Origin: Rhizobium sp. BT03 | Lineage (GTDB): Bacteria; Pseudomonadota; Alphaproteobacteria; Rhizobiales; Rhizobiaceae | Direction: 5' to 3' | Assembly: GCF_030053155.1 (NCBI RefSeq) | Contig: NZ_CP125640.1 | Span: 1,426,001 to 1,490,000 of the forward strand | DNA: 64,000 nt | The notes under the pieces: generated by a model | What the model was told of the DNA's origin: nothing | Seen by the model: the letters and a program-made list of their open reading frames with translations, nothing else | Databases searched by the model: none | Program-made: the position numbers and the translations under genes | Shown: one piece after another, positions 1 through 9,195 of the stretch | Position numbering within the stretch: position 1 is the first letter of the stretch | Layout: the number at the start of each line of letters is the position of its first letter

Positions 1-246
1 GCCATTATGCGAGGCGCAGGCGAGCGCCAGCTCCTTGTCGCCGAAACCATAGGCGTCGGCCGCACCGCTTTCGATAAGCGGCAGCGCCTGCATCGCCTTG
101 CAGGCAGAACGCGGGAAAACGGCGGCGTCGATATCGCCGAGCGAGAAAACGAGCTTGCCGTCGCCGTCGACGACCGCCACCGCGCCACGATGGCGGCTTT
201 CGACGAGCAGGCCACGGGTAACTTCAACGGTGACGGGATTGGTCAT
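1..246 (-). CDS. Asparaginase II-type L-asparaginase, 5' end only (partial)
   Basis: The reverse strand is open from an ATG at 246 to the window edge (82 codons). The start MTNPVTVEVTRGLLVES, a segment with VVDGDGKLVFSLGD, then FPRSACKAMQALPL and a following CASHNG match the N-terminus of the thermolabile asparaginase family typified by Rhizobium etli AnsA, including the SACKxxQALP and CASH segments. The enzyme hydrolyses asparagine to aspartate and ammonia in the cytoplasm. The C-terminal three quarters lies outside the window, so intactness cannot be judged. The family call is recognition from memory, not a search. Confidence 0.8.
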   Translation of the reverse strand, partial: MTNPVTVEVTRGLLVESRHRGAVAVVDGDGKLVFSLGDIDAAVFPRSACKAMQALPLIESGAADAYGFGDKELALACASHNG

Positions 247-382
247 GGGCTCTCATCCTGATGCTGCGGGATGCATAACGCGTCCGGCGGCTAAAGCCAA
301 CGGGGCTTTGCTGCTAGATGGCGGCGCGGATAGCTGGTGATGAGGCGGTCAACGGGATGTTTGGCAGAAACGTCACCCCACA

Positions 383-480
383 CTCCGTCCTCCCAGGCCT
401 TGAGCCGAGGACCCATGCCTGTTGCCGGTAGAGGCCAGCATGGATCCTCGGGTCAAGCCCGAGGAGGACGGAGGGCGGGG
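383..480. repeat. Rhizobial palindromic intergenic repeat
   Basis: Nested inverted repeats: CCGTCCTCC near 385 pairs with GGAGGACGG near 472, CCGAGG near 405 with CCTCGG near 446, and CCTCGGG-TCAA-CCCGAGG forms a tight hairpin near 446-463. The layout is that of short palindromic intergenic elements dispersed in rhizobial genomes. It accounts for most of the otherwise empty stretch 247-612; I see no gene there. Confidence 0.6.
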
Positions 481-612
481 TGGACTTCTGGAGCAAGTAC
501 CGCGACGGACGGTGGAATGGGAGATTAGTTTCGTCCCCGCCGCGCTCAGACCGGCCTTGAAGTTGGATGCCTTGAGACGATATCCTGCAACCCAGCATTT
601 GAAGGAATTGTT

Positions 613-852
613 TTGCAATCAGGCCCATCCATTTCAGAGTTCATATTGTGGCTATTTTTCACGGTCGTCTCTCTCAGCCTGGCGTGCTGGTTGGCGCGCC
701 GACCCAAAAGGACAAGCGTTGGAATCATCCTTGGAGCACTTCTGGGGTTGACCTTGATGTCCATCGCCTCAGCTCTGGTCGGTTTCCTGGGAAACGTTCT
801 TCCCTTCGGGCAAATCGACTTCTGGCTCTCCAGTTTGACAGCGCAGATCTGA
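613..852 (+). CDS. Small two-helix membrane protein, hypothetical
   Basis: A 79-aa reading frame with a TTG start at 613. A purine-rich GAAGGAA lies only a few bases upstream, at 601-607. The product has two hydrophobic stretches, about residues 8-26 and 36-62, separated by a short basic loop ARRPKRTS, as expected for a small inner-membrane protein with two helices. I do not recognise the family. It sits alone between the asparaginase and the MFS gene, in the same direction as the latter. The non-ATG start and small size leave real doubt. Confidence 0.4.
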   Translation: MQSGPSISEFILWLFFTVVSLSLACWLARRPKRTSVGIILGALLGLTLMSIASALVGFLGNVLPFGQIDFWLSSLTAQI

Positions 853-949
853 AGCAAACATTCATCACAGGAATTGACCGAAGCGATCGAAAACTATCGT
901 TTCTCTGATGCGTCCGATGCAGTTAAAAGTGGTGCGTCAGGAACCGCCC

Positions 950-2188
950 ATGTCATCCACCTTCTCCTTGATCCTGCGCGACAATAGGATCCGCATTCCT
1001 GCGGTGACGCTCGTCGCGCTCGCCTTTACCTATGCCTCGACCGCGCCCTATCAGTCGATCATCGGGATCAACGAACTGGGCTTGAGCAACGGCGCCTATT
1101 CGGCGCTGATCTTCTTCTCGGCAATCGTCAACGTCACCACCAGCCTGACGCTCGGCATCTGGTCCGACAGGCTGAAAGAGCGGCGGCCGCTGGTGCTGGG
1201 GCTTTCTGTCGCCGGCATGCTCGGCTTCGGGTCGATCGCGATCTTTCACAGCCCCGCCATCTTCATCGTCTCGACGCTGTTGCTGGTGCCGATGAGCAAC
1301 TCCACCTATTCGCTGCTGTTTGCCAGCCTGCGCGCCCGGACCAACCAGATGGATCGCGGCCAGGCGGCGGGGATCACGGCAACAGTGCGGGCGCTGTTTT
1401 CAGGCTCCTGGGCGCTGGCGCCGGGGATGATCGGTCTTTATCTCGTCAATTCGCCGTCGATGACGCCGGCCTACGGGATCGCCGCGCTGGCAAGCTGCAC
1501 CTGTTTCTGTCTGTATTTCTTCTTCGCGCCCGGAAACGGCACAGCTGGCCCGGCCCCCGATCACGTCGGCTTCCTGGCGTCGCTGAAGCGGATCTTCATG
1601 CCCTATGTGCTGGTGCGCGTCATCGTCATGGCGATGCTGTTCGGGCTGCAGCGGCTGAATGCCATGCTCCTGCCGCTGATCATCACCCATGCGGCTGACG
1701 GAAGTGTCGTCGATGTCGGCTTCATCGCCGGGCTGACCGCCTTTCTCGAAATGCCGTTCATGGTGATGTGGGGTATGGCGCAGCGACGGTTCCGCACCGC
1801 GCATGTGCTCGCCTTCGGCGCGCTGATCTACTGCTGCTATCTGCTGCTGCTCGGCTTTGCCGCCGCACCCTGGCACATCTATGCGCTGCTCCTCCTCAAC
1901 GCCTGCGGGGCGGCGGCAATCCTCAGCGTGCCGATCACCTATCTGCAGGACCTGATCGCAGACCGGCCGGGGCTCGGAACCTCGCTGATCTCGCTCAACA
2001 CCTTCATCGGCACCGGCATCGCCGCCGGGCTTTTCGCCTTCGGCACGGCGATCAGCGACTATTCCGGCACCGCCTTCGTCGGCGCGGCCGCGGGTCTGGC
2101 GGCGATCGGAGCACTGCTCTATCTCGAAAGCGCCAGGCGCCAGGCGGCGCTTTCAATCGCTCCGCCTCAACGCGGCGTGATGCGATAG
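950..2188 (+). CDS. Major facilitator superfamily transporter (12-helix type)
   Basis: A 412-aa inner-membrane protein with about twelve hydrophobic segments. A typical MFS loop 2-3 signature is visible (GIWSDRLKERRP), and the overall architecture resembles sugar- or drug-efflux permeases of the SetA/DHA1 kind. The start at 950 is preferred over an in-frame ATG at 908 because AGGAA sits about 7 bases before it, whereas nothing resembling a ribosome site precedes 908. It ends inside the tail of the convergent regulator gene (2167-2790), a 22-bp overlap. The substrate cannot be read from sequence. Confidence 0.85.
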   Translation: MSSTFSLILRDNRIRIPAVTLVALAFTYASTAPYQSIIGINELGLSNGAYSALIFFSAIVNVTTSLTLGIWSDRLKERRPLVLGLSVAGMLGFGSIAIFHSPAIFIVSTLLLVPMSNSTYSLLFASLRARTNQMDRGQAAGITATVRALFSGSWALAPGMIGLYLVNSPSMTPAYGIAALASCTCFCLYFFFAPGNGTAGPAPDHVGFLASLKRIFMPYVLVRVIVMAMLFGLQRLNAMLLPLIITHAADGSVVDVGFIAGLTAFLEMPFMVMWGMAQRRFRTAHVLAFGALIYCCYLLLLGFAAAPWHIYALLLLNACGAAAILSVPITYLQDLIADRPGLGTSLISLNTFIGTGIAAGLFAFGTAISDYSGTAFVGAAAGLAAIGALLYLESARRQAALSIAPPQRGVMR

Positions 2189-2790
2189 GCGCAGCGGCGG
2201 GCGCCCAAGAGGATGTGTTCGCTGCGCTCGACGTCGGCGCCGAGGGCGGTGCGGAAGGTTTCGAGTTCGGAGCGGCAGAAGCCGGCGCAGGCGGTGGCAG
2301 CCGCGCAGATCGGGCAGTGATTTTCGACCAGCATGAAGGAGCCGTCAGCCTGCTGCCAGTGATCGGCCATATAGCCCTCGCGGGTGCGGATGGCGGCAAG
2401 GCCTGCGATACGCGCGGCAAGGTCGCCGGCATTTTCCAGTTCGAGCCGATAGCGCTGCAGCGTCTCGGCCTCGCGGGCGGAGATGACGGTATCGAGGGCT
2501 GCGGATCCAAGCTGTTCGGTGAGCGTGACGAGAAGGTTTGCCGTTAATTCGGCATGGCCGTCCGGGAATTGGCGGTTGCCCACGGCGGTCAGGTGCCAGA
2601 GCTGACGCGGCCGGCCCCTGCCCGTGGCGCCGACGGTGACCGGCTCCACCAGCCCCTGCTCCGCCAGCTTGGCGAGCTGCTGGCGAGCGGCCTCGCCCGA
2701 AATACCGAGCGCATCGCCGATCGCGGCGCCGAGCTGCGGGCCGTCGGTCTTTATCAGGATCAGGATGCGGTTGGCGGGCGACTGGCGCAT
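2167..2790 (-). CDS. SufR-like winged-helix transcriptional regulator with C-terminal cysteines
   Basis: A 207-aa protein. The N-terminal winged helix reads QLGAAIGDALGISGEAARQQ with a wing rich in GRGRPRQLW. The C-terminal half carries ENHCPICAAATACAGFC and a final RRCAYRI, the cysteine arrangement of SufR-type DeoR-like regulators that sense iron-sulfur or redox state. The start at 2790 (MRQSPANR) fits the family's short lead into the helix-turn-helix; an alternative ATG at 2829 would add 13 residues and run through the putative operator. It is divergent from the MFS gene at 2894, which it probably controls (inference). Confidence 0.8.
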   Translation of the reverse strand: MRQSPANRILILIKTDGPQLGAAIGDALGISGEAARQQLAKLAEQGLVEPVTVGATGRGRPRQLWHLTAVGNRQFPDGHAELTANLLVTLTEQLGSAALDTVISAREAETLQRYRLELENAGDLAARIAGLAAIRTREGYMADHWQQADGSFMLVENHCPICAAATACAGFCRSELETFRTALGADVERSEHILLGARRCAYRITPR

Positions 2791-2832
2791 ATTTTTCCAA
2801 GAGATATCTTGTTTTAATCCGGACGGCATGTA

Positions 2833-2858
2833 ATTTTCCAATTTATAACTTGGGAAAT
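2833..2858. promoter_or_regulatory. Putative operator between SufR-like regulator and MFS gene
   Basis: Inverted repeat TTTCCAA (2835-2841) and TTGGGAAA (2850-2857) around an AT-rich centre, in the 103-bp gap between divergent genes. A second symmetric element, CAAGA-GATA-TCTTG, lies closer to the regulator near 2798-2811. Such paired dyads in a divergent promoter region are usual binding sites for the adjacent regulator. The assignment rests on symmetry and position only. Confidence 0.45.
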
Positions 2859-2893
2859 AATCCTTCGCCAGCAAAAACATCGAGATCGTCCCC

Positions 2894-4315
2894 ATGTCGG
2901 ATATCGACCAGACCGCAACCATTCCCAGCGCGAACTCACTCCTCCGCCTCTTCCTGCCCGAGCATCTGCCGGCCACATTGATCCTTGCCGGCGGCGTGAC
3001 GCTCTATGCGGTGGAGACCTACATCATGGCGACGATCGCGCCTTCGATCGTGCGTGATATCGGCGGGCTCGCGCTGTTTTCCTGGGTCACCAGCCTGTTC
3101 GTCGCCGCCGCCGTGCTCGGCTCGATCTTCGTCGCCATGCGGCCGCGGGGGATCGGGCTTCGCGCCGTCTATGTGATCGCGGCGCTGGTCTTCGGCGTCG
3201 GCAGTCTGATTGCCGCAGCCGCACCGTCGATGCCGGTGGTGCTGGTCGGACGCGCGGTGCAGGGGCTCGGCACCGGGGCGCTGGCAGCGCTTGGTTATGC
3301 CTTCATCCGTTTCGTCTATCCCGAGCCGCTATGGACGAAGGCGACGACGCTCTATGCGGCGATCTGGGGTGTGTCGACCGTCATCGGGCCGACGCTTGGC
3401 GGCTTCTTTTCCGCCGGCAGCAACTGGCGCTACGCCTTCATCGTGCTGGTGCCGCTCGGCCTGACGATGGCAGTGCTGGCGCCGCGGCTGCTGCCCGAAG
3501 TCGAAGACGATCGCGAACAGACGAAAACGCCCATTGCCCAGATCGGGCTGCTGCTCGGCGCCGTGCTGATGGTCAGCAGCGCCGGCACGATCGAGACGAC
3601 GGCCGCGAAAATCGCTTTGATCGCGGCCTCGGTCGCCGCGGTCGGCGGCATGCTCATCATCGAGGGCCGAAGCCCGAACCGGCTGCTGCCCGCCGGCGCG
3701 GTCAGCCTTTCCCGGCCGATTGCACGGGTGTACCTGATAATGCTTGCGATGACCGTCGTGCTCGTCAGCGACGTCTTCATTCCCTATTTCCTGCAGGTGC
3801 TGCATGGGGTGACGCCGCTTGTCTCGGGTTACCTAGTGGCGCTCGTCGCCCTCGGCTGGACCTTTTCGGCCTTCCTCAGCGGCTCGCTGACCGGCCGCCG
3901 CGCGCAGGCGGCGATCGTTGCAGGTGCGCTCATCGAGGCGGCGGCGACCCTTTCGCTGGCGGTCTTTCTCGCAGGCGACAATCCGCAGGCGCATACGCTC
4001 TTCATCGTGCCGGCGGCTACGGCCATGTTCATGATGGGTTTCGGCGTCGGGCTCGGCTGGGCGCATCTCGTCGCCATGGTCCTGACGCTCGTCGCCGACA
4101 ACGAGCAGGACAAGGCGTCTTCGGCGATCCCGACGATGAGTTCGCTCGGCGGCGCTTTCGGCGCGGCCTTCGCCGGCGTCATCGCCAATGGCGCCGGCCT
4201 CGTCGATCCGGGCGGCATATCGGGCGCACTTTCGGCAGCCCACTGGCTCTATTTGCTGATGGCGCTGCCCGGCATTCTTGCCGTCGGCGTGTCACTAACG
4301 CTTAGAACAGGATGA
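2894..4315 (+). CDS. MFS multidrug efflux transporter (14-helix DHA2-like)
   Basis: A 473-aa polytopic membrane protein. It begins with a short cytoplasmic lead (MSDIDQTATIPS) and about fourteen hydrophobic segments follow. Motif C-like GxxxGPxxGG appears as GVSTVIGPTLGGFF, the mark of proton-coupled drug antiporters. Length and helix number fit the EmrB/QacA (DHA2) branch. It is divergent from the SufR-like regulator and is its likely target. The 3' end overlaps a hairpin repeat that starts at 4302 and may end the transcript. Confidence 0.85.
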   Translation: MSDIDQTATIPSANSLLRLFLPEHLPATLILAGGVTLYAVETYIMATIAPSIVRDIGGLALFSWVTSLFVAAAVLGSIFVAMRPRGIGLRAVYVIAALVFGVGSLIAAAAPSMPVVLVGRAVQGLGTGALAALGYAFIRFVYPEPLWTKATTLYAAIWGVSTVIGPTLGGFFSAGSNWRYAFIVLVPLGLTMAVLAPRLLPEVEDDREQTKTPIAQIGLLLGAVLMVSSAGTIETTAAKIALIAASVAAVGGMLIIEGRSPNRLLPAGAVSLSRPIARVYLIMLAMTVVLVSDVFIPYFLQVLHGVTPLVSGYLVALVALGWTFSAFLSGSLTGRRAQAAIVAGALIEAAATLSLAVFLAGDNPQAHTLFIVPAATAMFMMGFGVGLGWAHLVAMVLTLVADNEQDKASSAIPTMSSLGGAFGAAFAGVIANGAGLVDPGGISGALSAAHWLYLLMALPGILAVGVSLTLRTG

Positions 4316-4417
4316 TTTTAGGCGGGTTGGCCTAAAATCTGAATCCTGTTCTAAATTAAAGAGTTAGAGCATGATGTCGACCGAAAACCGCCCACACTTT
4401 TCGGCATCATGCTCTAA
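4302..4417. repeat. Twin-hairpin rhizobial intergenic repeat, possible bidirectional terminator
   Basis: Two palindromes side by side. In 4302-4354, TTAGAACAGGAT and ATTTTAGGC face GCCTAAAAT and ATCCTGTTCTAA. In 4364-4417, TTAGAGCATGATG faces CATCATGCTCTAA. The element sits between convergent genes and overlaps both 3' ends by a few codons, so it could end transcription from both sides. Near-identical hairpins recur in many Rhizobium genomes (family knowledge). Confidence 0.65.
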
Positions 4418-5412
4418 CCCAGACGCAGCACGATCTTGCCGATGTGGCTGCCATCCTCCATCAGCCGGTGCGCCGCAACGACGTCCTCGAAGGCAAAGAC
4501 CTTGTGGATGACGGGGGCGATGGTGCCGGCTTCGAGCAGCGGCCAGACCTCGGAGAGCAGATCGTCGCGGATGGCGCGTTTTTCCTCCGCCGTGCGCGGG
4601 CGCATGGTGGAGCCGGTGACCGTCAGGCGCTTGACCATGATCGGCGACAGATTGACCTTTTCGGCAACGGCGCCGCCGAGGAAGGCGATGATCGACAGGC
4701 AGCCGTCTTTTCCAAGCGAGGCGAGGTTGCGCTCGAAATAGGCCGCACCGATCATGTCGAGGATGATATCGACACCCTGGCCGGTCTCGGCCTTGATCAC
4801 CTCGGCGAAATCCTCGCTGCGGTAATTGATCGCCCGCTTGGCGCCAAGCCTTTCGCAGGCCTCGCATTTCTCGCTCGAGCCTGCCGTCGCATAGACCTCG
4901 GCGCCGAAGGCGCGGGCGAGCTGGATCGCCGTCGTGCCGATGCCGCTGGTGCCGCCATGGATCAGCACCGTCTCGCCTTCGGTCAGCCCGGCCATCTGGA
5001 AGAGATTGGCCCAGACGGTGAAGAAGGTTTCCGGCAGGGCCGCGGCCTTGACCGCATCATACCCCTTGGGAAAGGGCAGGATCTGGCCTGATGGCAGCAG
5101 GCAATATTCGGCATAGGCGCCGCCATTGGCCAGGCCGCAGACCCTGTCGCCGAGGCCGTAGCCGCTGACGCCAGGGCCAATCGCAACGATTTCGCCGGAC
5201 AGTTCCAGGCCGAGGATCGGGCTCGCATCCCTGGGCGCGGGATAGCTGCCCTGGCGCTGGGCGACATCGGGACGGTTGACGCCGATCGCCTCGGCGCGCA
5301 CCAGAACCTGCCCCTCACCCGGCAACGGCAGCGGGCGTCTGCCGATCTTCATCACCTCTGGTGCGCCGAAGGACTTGAGATCGACGAAACGCATTTCCTG
5401 CGGCAGTGACAT
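4414..5412 (-). CDS. Zinc-independent quinone oxidoreductase (zeta-crystallin type)
   Basis: A 332-aa medium-chain dehydrogenase/reductase that reduces quinones or enones with NADPH. The N-terminal GroES-like half contains [15 protein letters not shown] and lacks the catalytic zinc ligands. The Rossmann half carries [15 protein letters not shown] followed by [10 protein letters not shown], the NADPH motif of quinone oxidoreductase / PIG3-like proteins. The ATG at 5412 was chosen because AGGG lies about 9 bases upstream and the family starts a few residues before MRFVDL; the frame runs open further upstream without a family match. It is convergent with the MFS gene. Confidence 0.85.
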   Translation of the reverse strand: MSLPQEMRFVDLKSFGAPEVMKIGRRPLPLPGEGQVLVRAEAIGVNRPDVAQRQGSYPAPRDASPILGLELSGEIVAIGPGVSGYGLGDRVCGLANGGAYAEYCLLPSGQILPFPKGYDAVKAAALPETFFTVWANLFQMAGLTEGETVLIHGGTSGIGTTAIQLARAFGAEVYATAGSSEKCEACERLGAKRAINYRSEDFAEVIKAETGQGVDIILDMIGAAYFERNLASLGKDGCLSIIAFLGGAVAEKVNLSPIMVKRLTVTGSTMRPRTAEEKRAIRDDLLSEVWPLLEAGTIAPVIHKVFAFEDVVAAHRLMEDGSHIGKIVLRLG

Positions 5413-5488
5413 GGCGCGACCCTCCCTGATCGGAACCAGGAAATAAGTCAGCCCCGCGGGCTTGGAAAGGCTTGATGTGGCAAGGGCG

Positions 5489-7306
5489 TCAATTCGCCTC
5501 GCCCAGCAAGTGAAAGACGAGGCCCTCGTCGCTCTCCTTGGCGGCCGACTTGATGACGGCGATCTCGGCACTGACCCGGTTGATATCGTCGATAACCAGG
5601 CCTTCCGGCAGTTCGATGACGCCGATCGAGCAGCGCATCAGCGGAAACAGGGTTTCGGCGCCGCTGCGATCATGGCCGAGAATGCGGCCGGCGGCGCGAT
5701 GTTCGTCGGAATAGAGATCGAGCACGTCGTCGTGGAAATCGCTGATCAACCGATCGAGAATCTCGGTCAGCTCCTCCTTCGTCCAGCCGACGACGCCGAT
5801 GAAGAAATCGTCGCCGCCGACATGGCCGAGGAAATGGCGCTCGGCGAAGAAATAGCGGCGCATCAGCGCCGCAAACAGCGAGATCGCGTGATCGCCGAGA
5901 TGGAAGCCGTAGGCATCGTTGAACGGCTTGAAATTGTCGAAATCGCAATAGCAGAAGTGGCGGACCTCATCGCCGTCGCGGCCGGACTGGCGCATGAAAT
6001 CGCGGATGGCGCGATTGCCCGGCAGGCCGGTCAGCGGGTTCTGGTCCTGGGCGGTTTTCAGCTGCTTCTCGTTGATCACCTTGATCAGCGAGGCGGCGGA
6101 GACGACGCCGGCATAACGCATATTGTCGGTGAGGATCAGGCAGTTGCTGCCTTCCATATTGGCAAAGATCGCCATCAGCTGCTCGGCGTCGCTGTCGAGG
6201 CCGACGATCGGCGCCATCTCGACGAAATGCGAGATGCTGCGCTCATACATCTTGTTCTTCAGCAGATCGCGGCCGAAGGGCTGATAGATATATTCCTTGA
6301 GATGCTGCTCGTGAATGATGCCGCGCGGCTCGCTATTGGCGTTGAGCACGGGAAAGAAGGCCTGGCGCGGGTTGCGGCGGAAAAGCTCGAAGACGCTGTC
6401 GATGCTGTCGTTCTCGTAAACCGTCGGCAGGAGTTCGATCTGCTTGCGGATGAGGATCTCGTCGAGCGACTGGCTGCCGCGCTTGGTCTTTCCGACTTCC
6501 TGCAGATGCGGGAAGGACGGCGCCAGTTCCGACATGTGCGTCGTCGGCCGGGAGATGAACCAGCCCTGGACGAGGTCGACGCCATATTCGCGGCAGGCGA
6601 TGAATTCGGCCTCGGTCTCGATGCCTTCGGCAATGACGCGGGTGCCGAGCACATGGGCGATATTGACGATGCTCTTCAGCAAGTGGCGCTTGCGCGGGCT
6701 GCGGTCGATCTCGGCGACGAAATGGCGATCGATCTTCAGATAATCGACGGCATGATCGCAAAGCAGCTTCATTTCGCCGTGACCGACGCCGAAATCGTCG
6801 ATCGCCAGCTTGAAACCGGCCTTGCGCAGCTTCGAAACAAGGGCCGCAAATTCCGGCACGCTGGTATTGTCGAAGCGTTCGGAGAATTCGAAACAGATGG
6901 AGGACGGCGGAATATTGGCCTTCCGCAGGTGCTGCAGCAGGTTCTCGACCAGGCGTTCGCCATGCGGGATCAGCCGGACATCGAGATTGAGGAACAGCGT
7001 CGAGGTGGAGAAATTCGACAGCGTGGCGAATTTGGCGAGCGCGCGGCTGGCAAGCATCTGCTCGAGCTGCAGCAGCTGACCGGCCTGATGGGCCTCGTCG
7101 AGAATGTCGACCGGCGTGTCGTAGCCGATGCGCTCCTGGCCGCGCATCAGGGATTCGTAACCGAACACCGTGCCGGTGCCGGCCTCGACGATCGGCTGGA
7201 AAGCGTTCTCGACCACGAGCTTGGCAAGCGTGACGATCTGATCGCTGGCGTAGCGGCGCAGGACGCCGGGCTCGACGGTGGCTGCCAGGGAAGTCCCGCT
7301 CTTCAT
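5489..7306 (-). CDS. EAL-CBS-GGDEF domain protein (cyclic di-GMP signalling)
   Basis: A 605-aa cytoplasmic protein. The N-terminal EAL domain has ESL in place of EAL but keeps FLNLD, the FEFSE glutamates, DDFG, LKIDR, EGIE and LVQGW, so phosphodiesterase activity is possible. A CBS-like pair follows, containing [19 protein letters not shown] and [19 protein letters not shown]-terminal GGDEF domain has GGDDF (Asp at the fourth position, usually Glu) and no RxxD inhibitory site just before it. The ATG at 7306 has GGAG upstream; an in-frame TTG at 7366 could extend it by 20 residues. Which activity dominates cannot be told from sequence. Confidence 0.85.
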   Translation of the reverse strand: MKSGTSLAATVEPGVLRRYASDQIVTLAKLVVENAFQPIVEAGTGTVFGYESLMRGQERIGYDTPVDILDEAHQAGQLLQLEQMLASRALAKFATLSNFSTSTLFLNLDVRLIPHGERLVENLLQHLRKANIPPSSICFEFSERFDNTSVPEFAALVSKLRKAGFKLAIDDFGVGHGEMKLLCDHAVDYLKIDRHFVAEIDRSPRKRHLLKSIVNIAHVLGTRVIAEGIETEAEFIACREYGVDLVQGWFISRPTTHMSELAPSFPHLQEVGKTKRGSQSLDEILIRKQIELLPTVYENDSIDSVFELFRRNPRQAFFPVLNANSEPRGIIHEQHLKEYIYQPFGRDLLKNKMYERSISHFVEMAPIVGLDSDAEQLMAIFANMEGSNCLILTDNMRYAGVVSAASLIKVINEKQLKTAQDQNPLTGLPGNRAIRDFMRQSGRDGDEVRHFCYCDFDNFKPFNDAYGFHLGDHAISLFAALMRRYFFAERHFLGHVGGDDFFIGVVGWTKEELTEILDRLISDFHDDVLDLYSDEHRAAGRILGHDRSGAETLFPLMRCSIGVIELPEGLVIDDINRVSAEIAVIKSAAKESDEGLVFHLLGEAN

Positions 7307-7463
7307 GTGGCTGATCTCCACTGCGACGTGTTCTTTTTCATCCGGAACATGCCGCGGAAGGATCAATGAACCCTTTCGCCAATATGAAAGTTTTGTGAAA
7401 GACGCGGGCCATCGCCACGCGTTCCGCGTTTATCCGAATTCCAGAATACAATCAGGCGCTTAT

Positions 7464-7706
7464 TCAAGCCGTACGACGGCGCTGTGCCTCATGATCGGCG
7501 AACATGTCGGCAACGCATCTGCCGCCGGATGGAGTGCCCTCGTCGTCGAGGACATCGTCGCGGAATTCGTTGAGCTTGCGGGCGCTATCCCAGAGGCGGA
7601 GCGCCTCACGGACGACCTCGCTGCTCGAGGCATAACCGCCATTATCGACGGCGGCGCGGATGCCCGCTGCCTGTTGCGGAGAGATGGAAACGGTGACCAT
7701 CGGCAT
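7464..7706 (-). CDS. ParD/CopG-family antitoxin-like protein, no toxin gene adjacent
   Basis: An 80-aa protein starting MPMVTVSISPQQAAGI with a ribbon-helix-helix region and YASSSEVVREALRLW, the hallmark of ParD/CC2985-type antitoxins. A strong GGGAGGAAG site precedes the ATG at 7706. Type II antitoxins of this family bind their own promoter and neutralise a ParE RNase-like toxin. No ParE-sized frame follows: the next 157 bp lead into the EAL gene start, and only about 160 bp lie on the other side. It may be an orphan antitoxin or a domesticated DNA-binding protein. Confidence 0.75.
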   Translation of the reverse strand: MPMVTVSISPQQAAGIRAAVDNGGYASSSEVVREALRLWDSARKLNEFRDDVLDDEGTPSGGRCVADMFADHEAQRRRTA

Positions 7707-7868
7707 GAACTTCCTCCCTTTTTTATTCAGGCAGAACCCTGCCTTTGGGGGACGCATGACCATTTGCGGCGATCGTACACAGGACCACCCGCTTTTGGGG
7801 AGCGGTCCATACACCTTAAGTCTAATCCCCTGTCATGTCCTTGTCAAAATAGGCGTATCGAAAAGGCT

Positions 7869-8417
7869 TCAACTGCGGATGCCGAGGCCGAAGGCGATCA
7901 TGGTCGAGCCCTGGATGATGAGATCGACGGCCAGGAACAGACCGAGGACCCAGAAGCTGTTGACCGGCCAACCGAGCGCGATGACGAAGCCGGCCAGCGC
8001 CGTCATGACGCCGCTGGCCGCGATCCAGCGCCAGCCCTTTAGCGGCCGCATCCGCATCCCGACCCAGAGACGGAAAATGCCGGCCACCAGCAGTGCAATG
8101 GCCAGAAAAAACGTCAAGGCCGCCGAGGTGAAGATGGGATTGATGAAGGCGCAAATGCCTGCAAGCACGTAAAGCACGCCGCTCAGAGCCCAGAAGAGCA
8201 CCTGATCCCAACGGCGCACCTGAAAAGCGTGGACGAGATAGATGACGCCGCCTGCCAGCATGAGCATGCCGACATAAAAGACCGAAGCGACGGTCGCCAT
8301 CAACAGGTTGCTGAGAGCGATGAGGCCACAGATAAGAAGCAGCACGCCGAGGCCGAGGAACCAGACCCATTTCGACCGAAGCGGGGATCCGGGCATTTCG
8401 TTGAAGACGCTGGTCAT
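7869..8417 (-). CDS. HdeD-family membrane protein
   Basis: A 182-aa inner-membrane protein with about six hydrophobic segments in three related pairs (for example LGVLLLICGLIALSNLL and ASGVMTALAGFVIALGWP), the repeat pattern of the HdeD/DUF308 family linked to acid resistance in enterics. The ATG at 8417 has a perfect AGGAGG about 7 bases upstream. It is divergent from betI and shares the intergenic region that holds the BetI operator candidate. A role in acid stress in rhizobia is inference only. Confidence 0.8.
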   Translation of the reverse strand: MTSVFNEMPGSPLRSKWVWFLGLGVLLLICGLIALSNLLMATVASVFYVGMLMLAGGVIYLVHAFQVRRWDQVLFWALSGVLYVLAGICAFINPIFTSAALTFFLAIALLVAGIFRLWVGMRMRPLKGWRWIAASGVMTALAGFVIALGWPVNSFWVLGLFLAVDLIIQGSTMIAFGLGIRS

Positions 8418-8502
8418 GGCACACCTCCTGATCAACTTCGAATATGTTGCGCCCGCTTCTCCGGAAAAGATCTGCGCGAAATCAATTCGGCCAATATTTT
8501 TG

Positions 8503-8522
8503 TTGATTGATCAGTCAATCAA
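8503..8522. promoter_or_regulatory. Putative BetI operator
   Basis: Perfect dyad TTGATTGA-TCAG-TCAATCAA, centred about 47 bp upstream of the betI start. BetI-type TetR repressors bind a TTGATTGA-like palindrome in the bet promoter and release it with choline, so sequence, symmetry and position all agree. It could also affect the divergent hdeD-like gene. Confidence 0.75.
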
Positions 8523-8559
8523 AAATATTCTTATCGAAAATGCGTGAGGAGTTGGCGTT

Positions 8560-9195
8560 TTGCCGAAAGTCGGAATGGAGCCAGTGCGCCGCAAGGCGCT
8601 TGTCGATGCGGCGCTGCGAGTGATCGGCGATCACGGCTCGCTGGCTGTCACCATGTCCGATATTGCCCGCCAGGCCGGCGTCTCCCCTGCTCTCGCGCAT
8701 CATTATTTTGGCAGCAAGGAGCAGTTGCTGATCGAGACGATCCGCTCGCTTCTCAGGCAACTGCGCCGCGATACAGTCGCCGCGCTGAAGGCCGCCCGGA
8801 CGTCGCGCGAACGGCTTTCGGCCGTCATCCGCGTCAGCTTCCACGCCGACCAGTTCGCGCCGGAGACGATTGCCGCCTGGCTTGCCTTTTACGCCGAAGC
8901 GCAGCGTTCGGAGGAGACGCGGCGCTTCCTGGTGATCTATGCCCGCCGGCTGCGCTCCAACCTGCTTGCCGATCTCAAGGCGCTGCTGCCGGCCGACGCC
9001 GCAGAACGCATCGCCGAGGGCGCTGCGGCGATGATCGACGGGCTGTACATCAGGCAAAGTCTGAAATCGGCGCCGATCGGTATCGAAGCCTCGATCGCGC
9101 TGACGGAGGATTATCTGAACGCGCTTCTGGCCGCTACCTCCCCTTCCAGGCGAGATGGGACAACCACATCGAACACCCAAGGACAAATGACATGA
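8560..9195 (+). CDS. betI: Choline-responsive repressor BetI
   Basis: A 211-aa TetR-family regulator. The helix-turn-helix [20 protein letters not shown] is the BetI form, and the C-terminal ligand domain contains [18 protein letters not shown], typical of BetI. The start is a TTG at 8560 with GAGGAG about 8 bases upstream, giving the family N-terminus [19 protein letters not shown]. Its stop overlaps the betB start (ATGA at 9192-9195), so the two are translationally coupled. It represses the operon in the absence of choline and probably acts at the dyad at 8503-8522. Confidence 0.92.
   Translation: MPKVGMEPVRRKALVDAALRVIGDHGSLAVTMSDIARQAGVSPALAHHYFGSKEQLLIETIRSLLRQLRRDTVAALKAARTSRERLSAVIRVSFHADQFAPETIAAWLAFYAEAQRSEETRRFLVIYARRLRSNLLADLKALLPADAAERIAEGAAAMIDGLYIRQSLKSAPIGIEASIALTEDYLNALLAATSPSRRDGTTTSNTQGQMT

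Noticed and set aside
4302..4417. Insertion-sequence ends
   Set aside because: No transposase frame between the inverted repeats and no target duplication; it fits a dispersed palindromic repeat.
5462..7369. 635-codon plus-strand frame opposite the EAL-CBS-GGDEF gene
   Set aside because: The minus-strand product has clear domains with catalytic motifs; the plus-strand product resembles no protein and is a codon-bias shadow.
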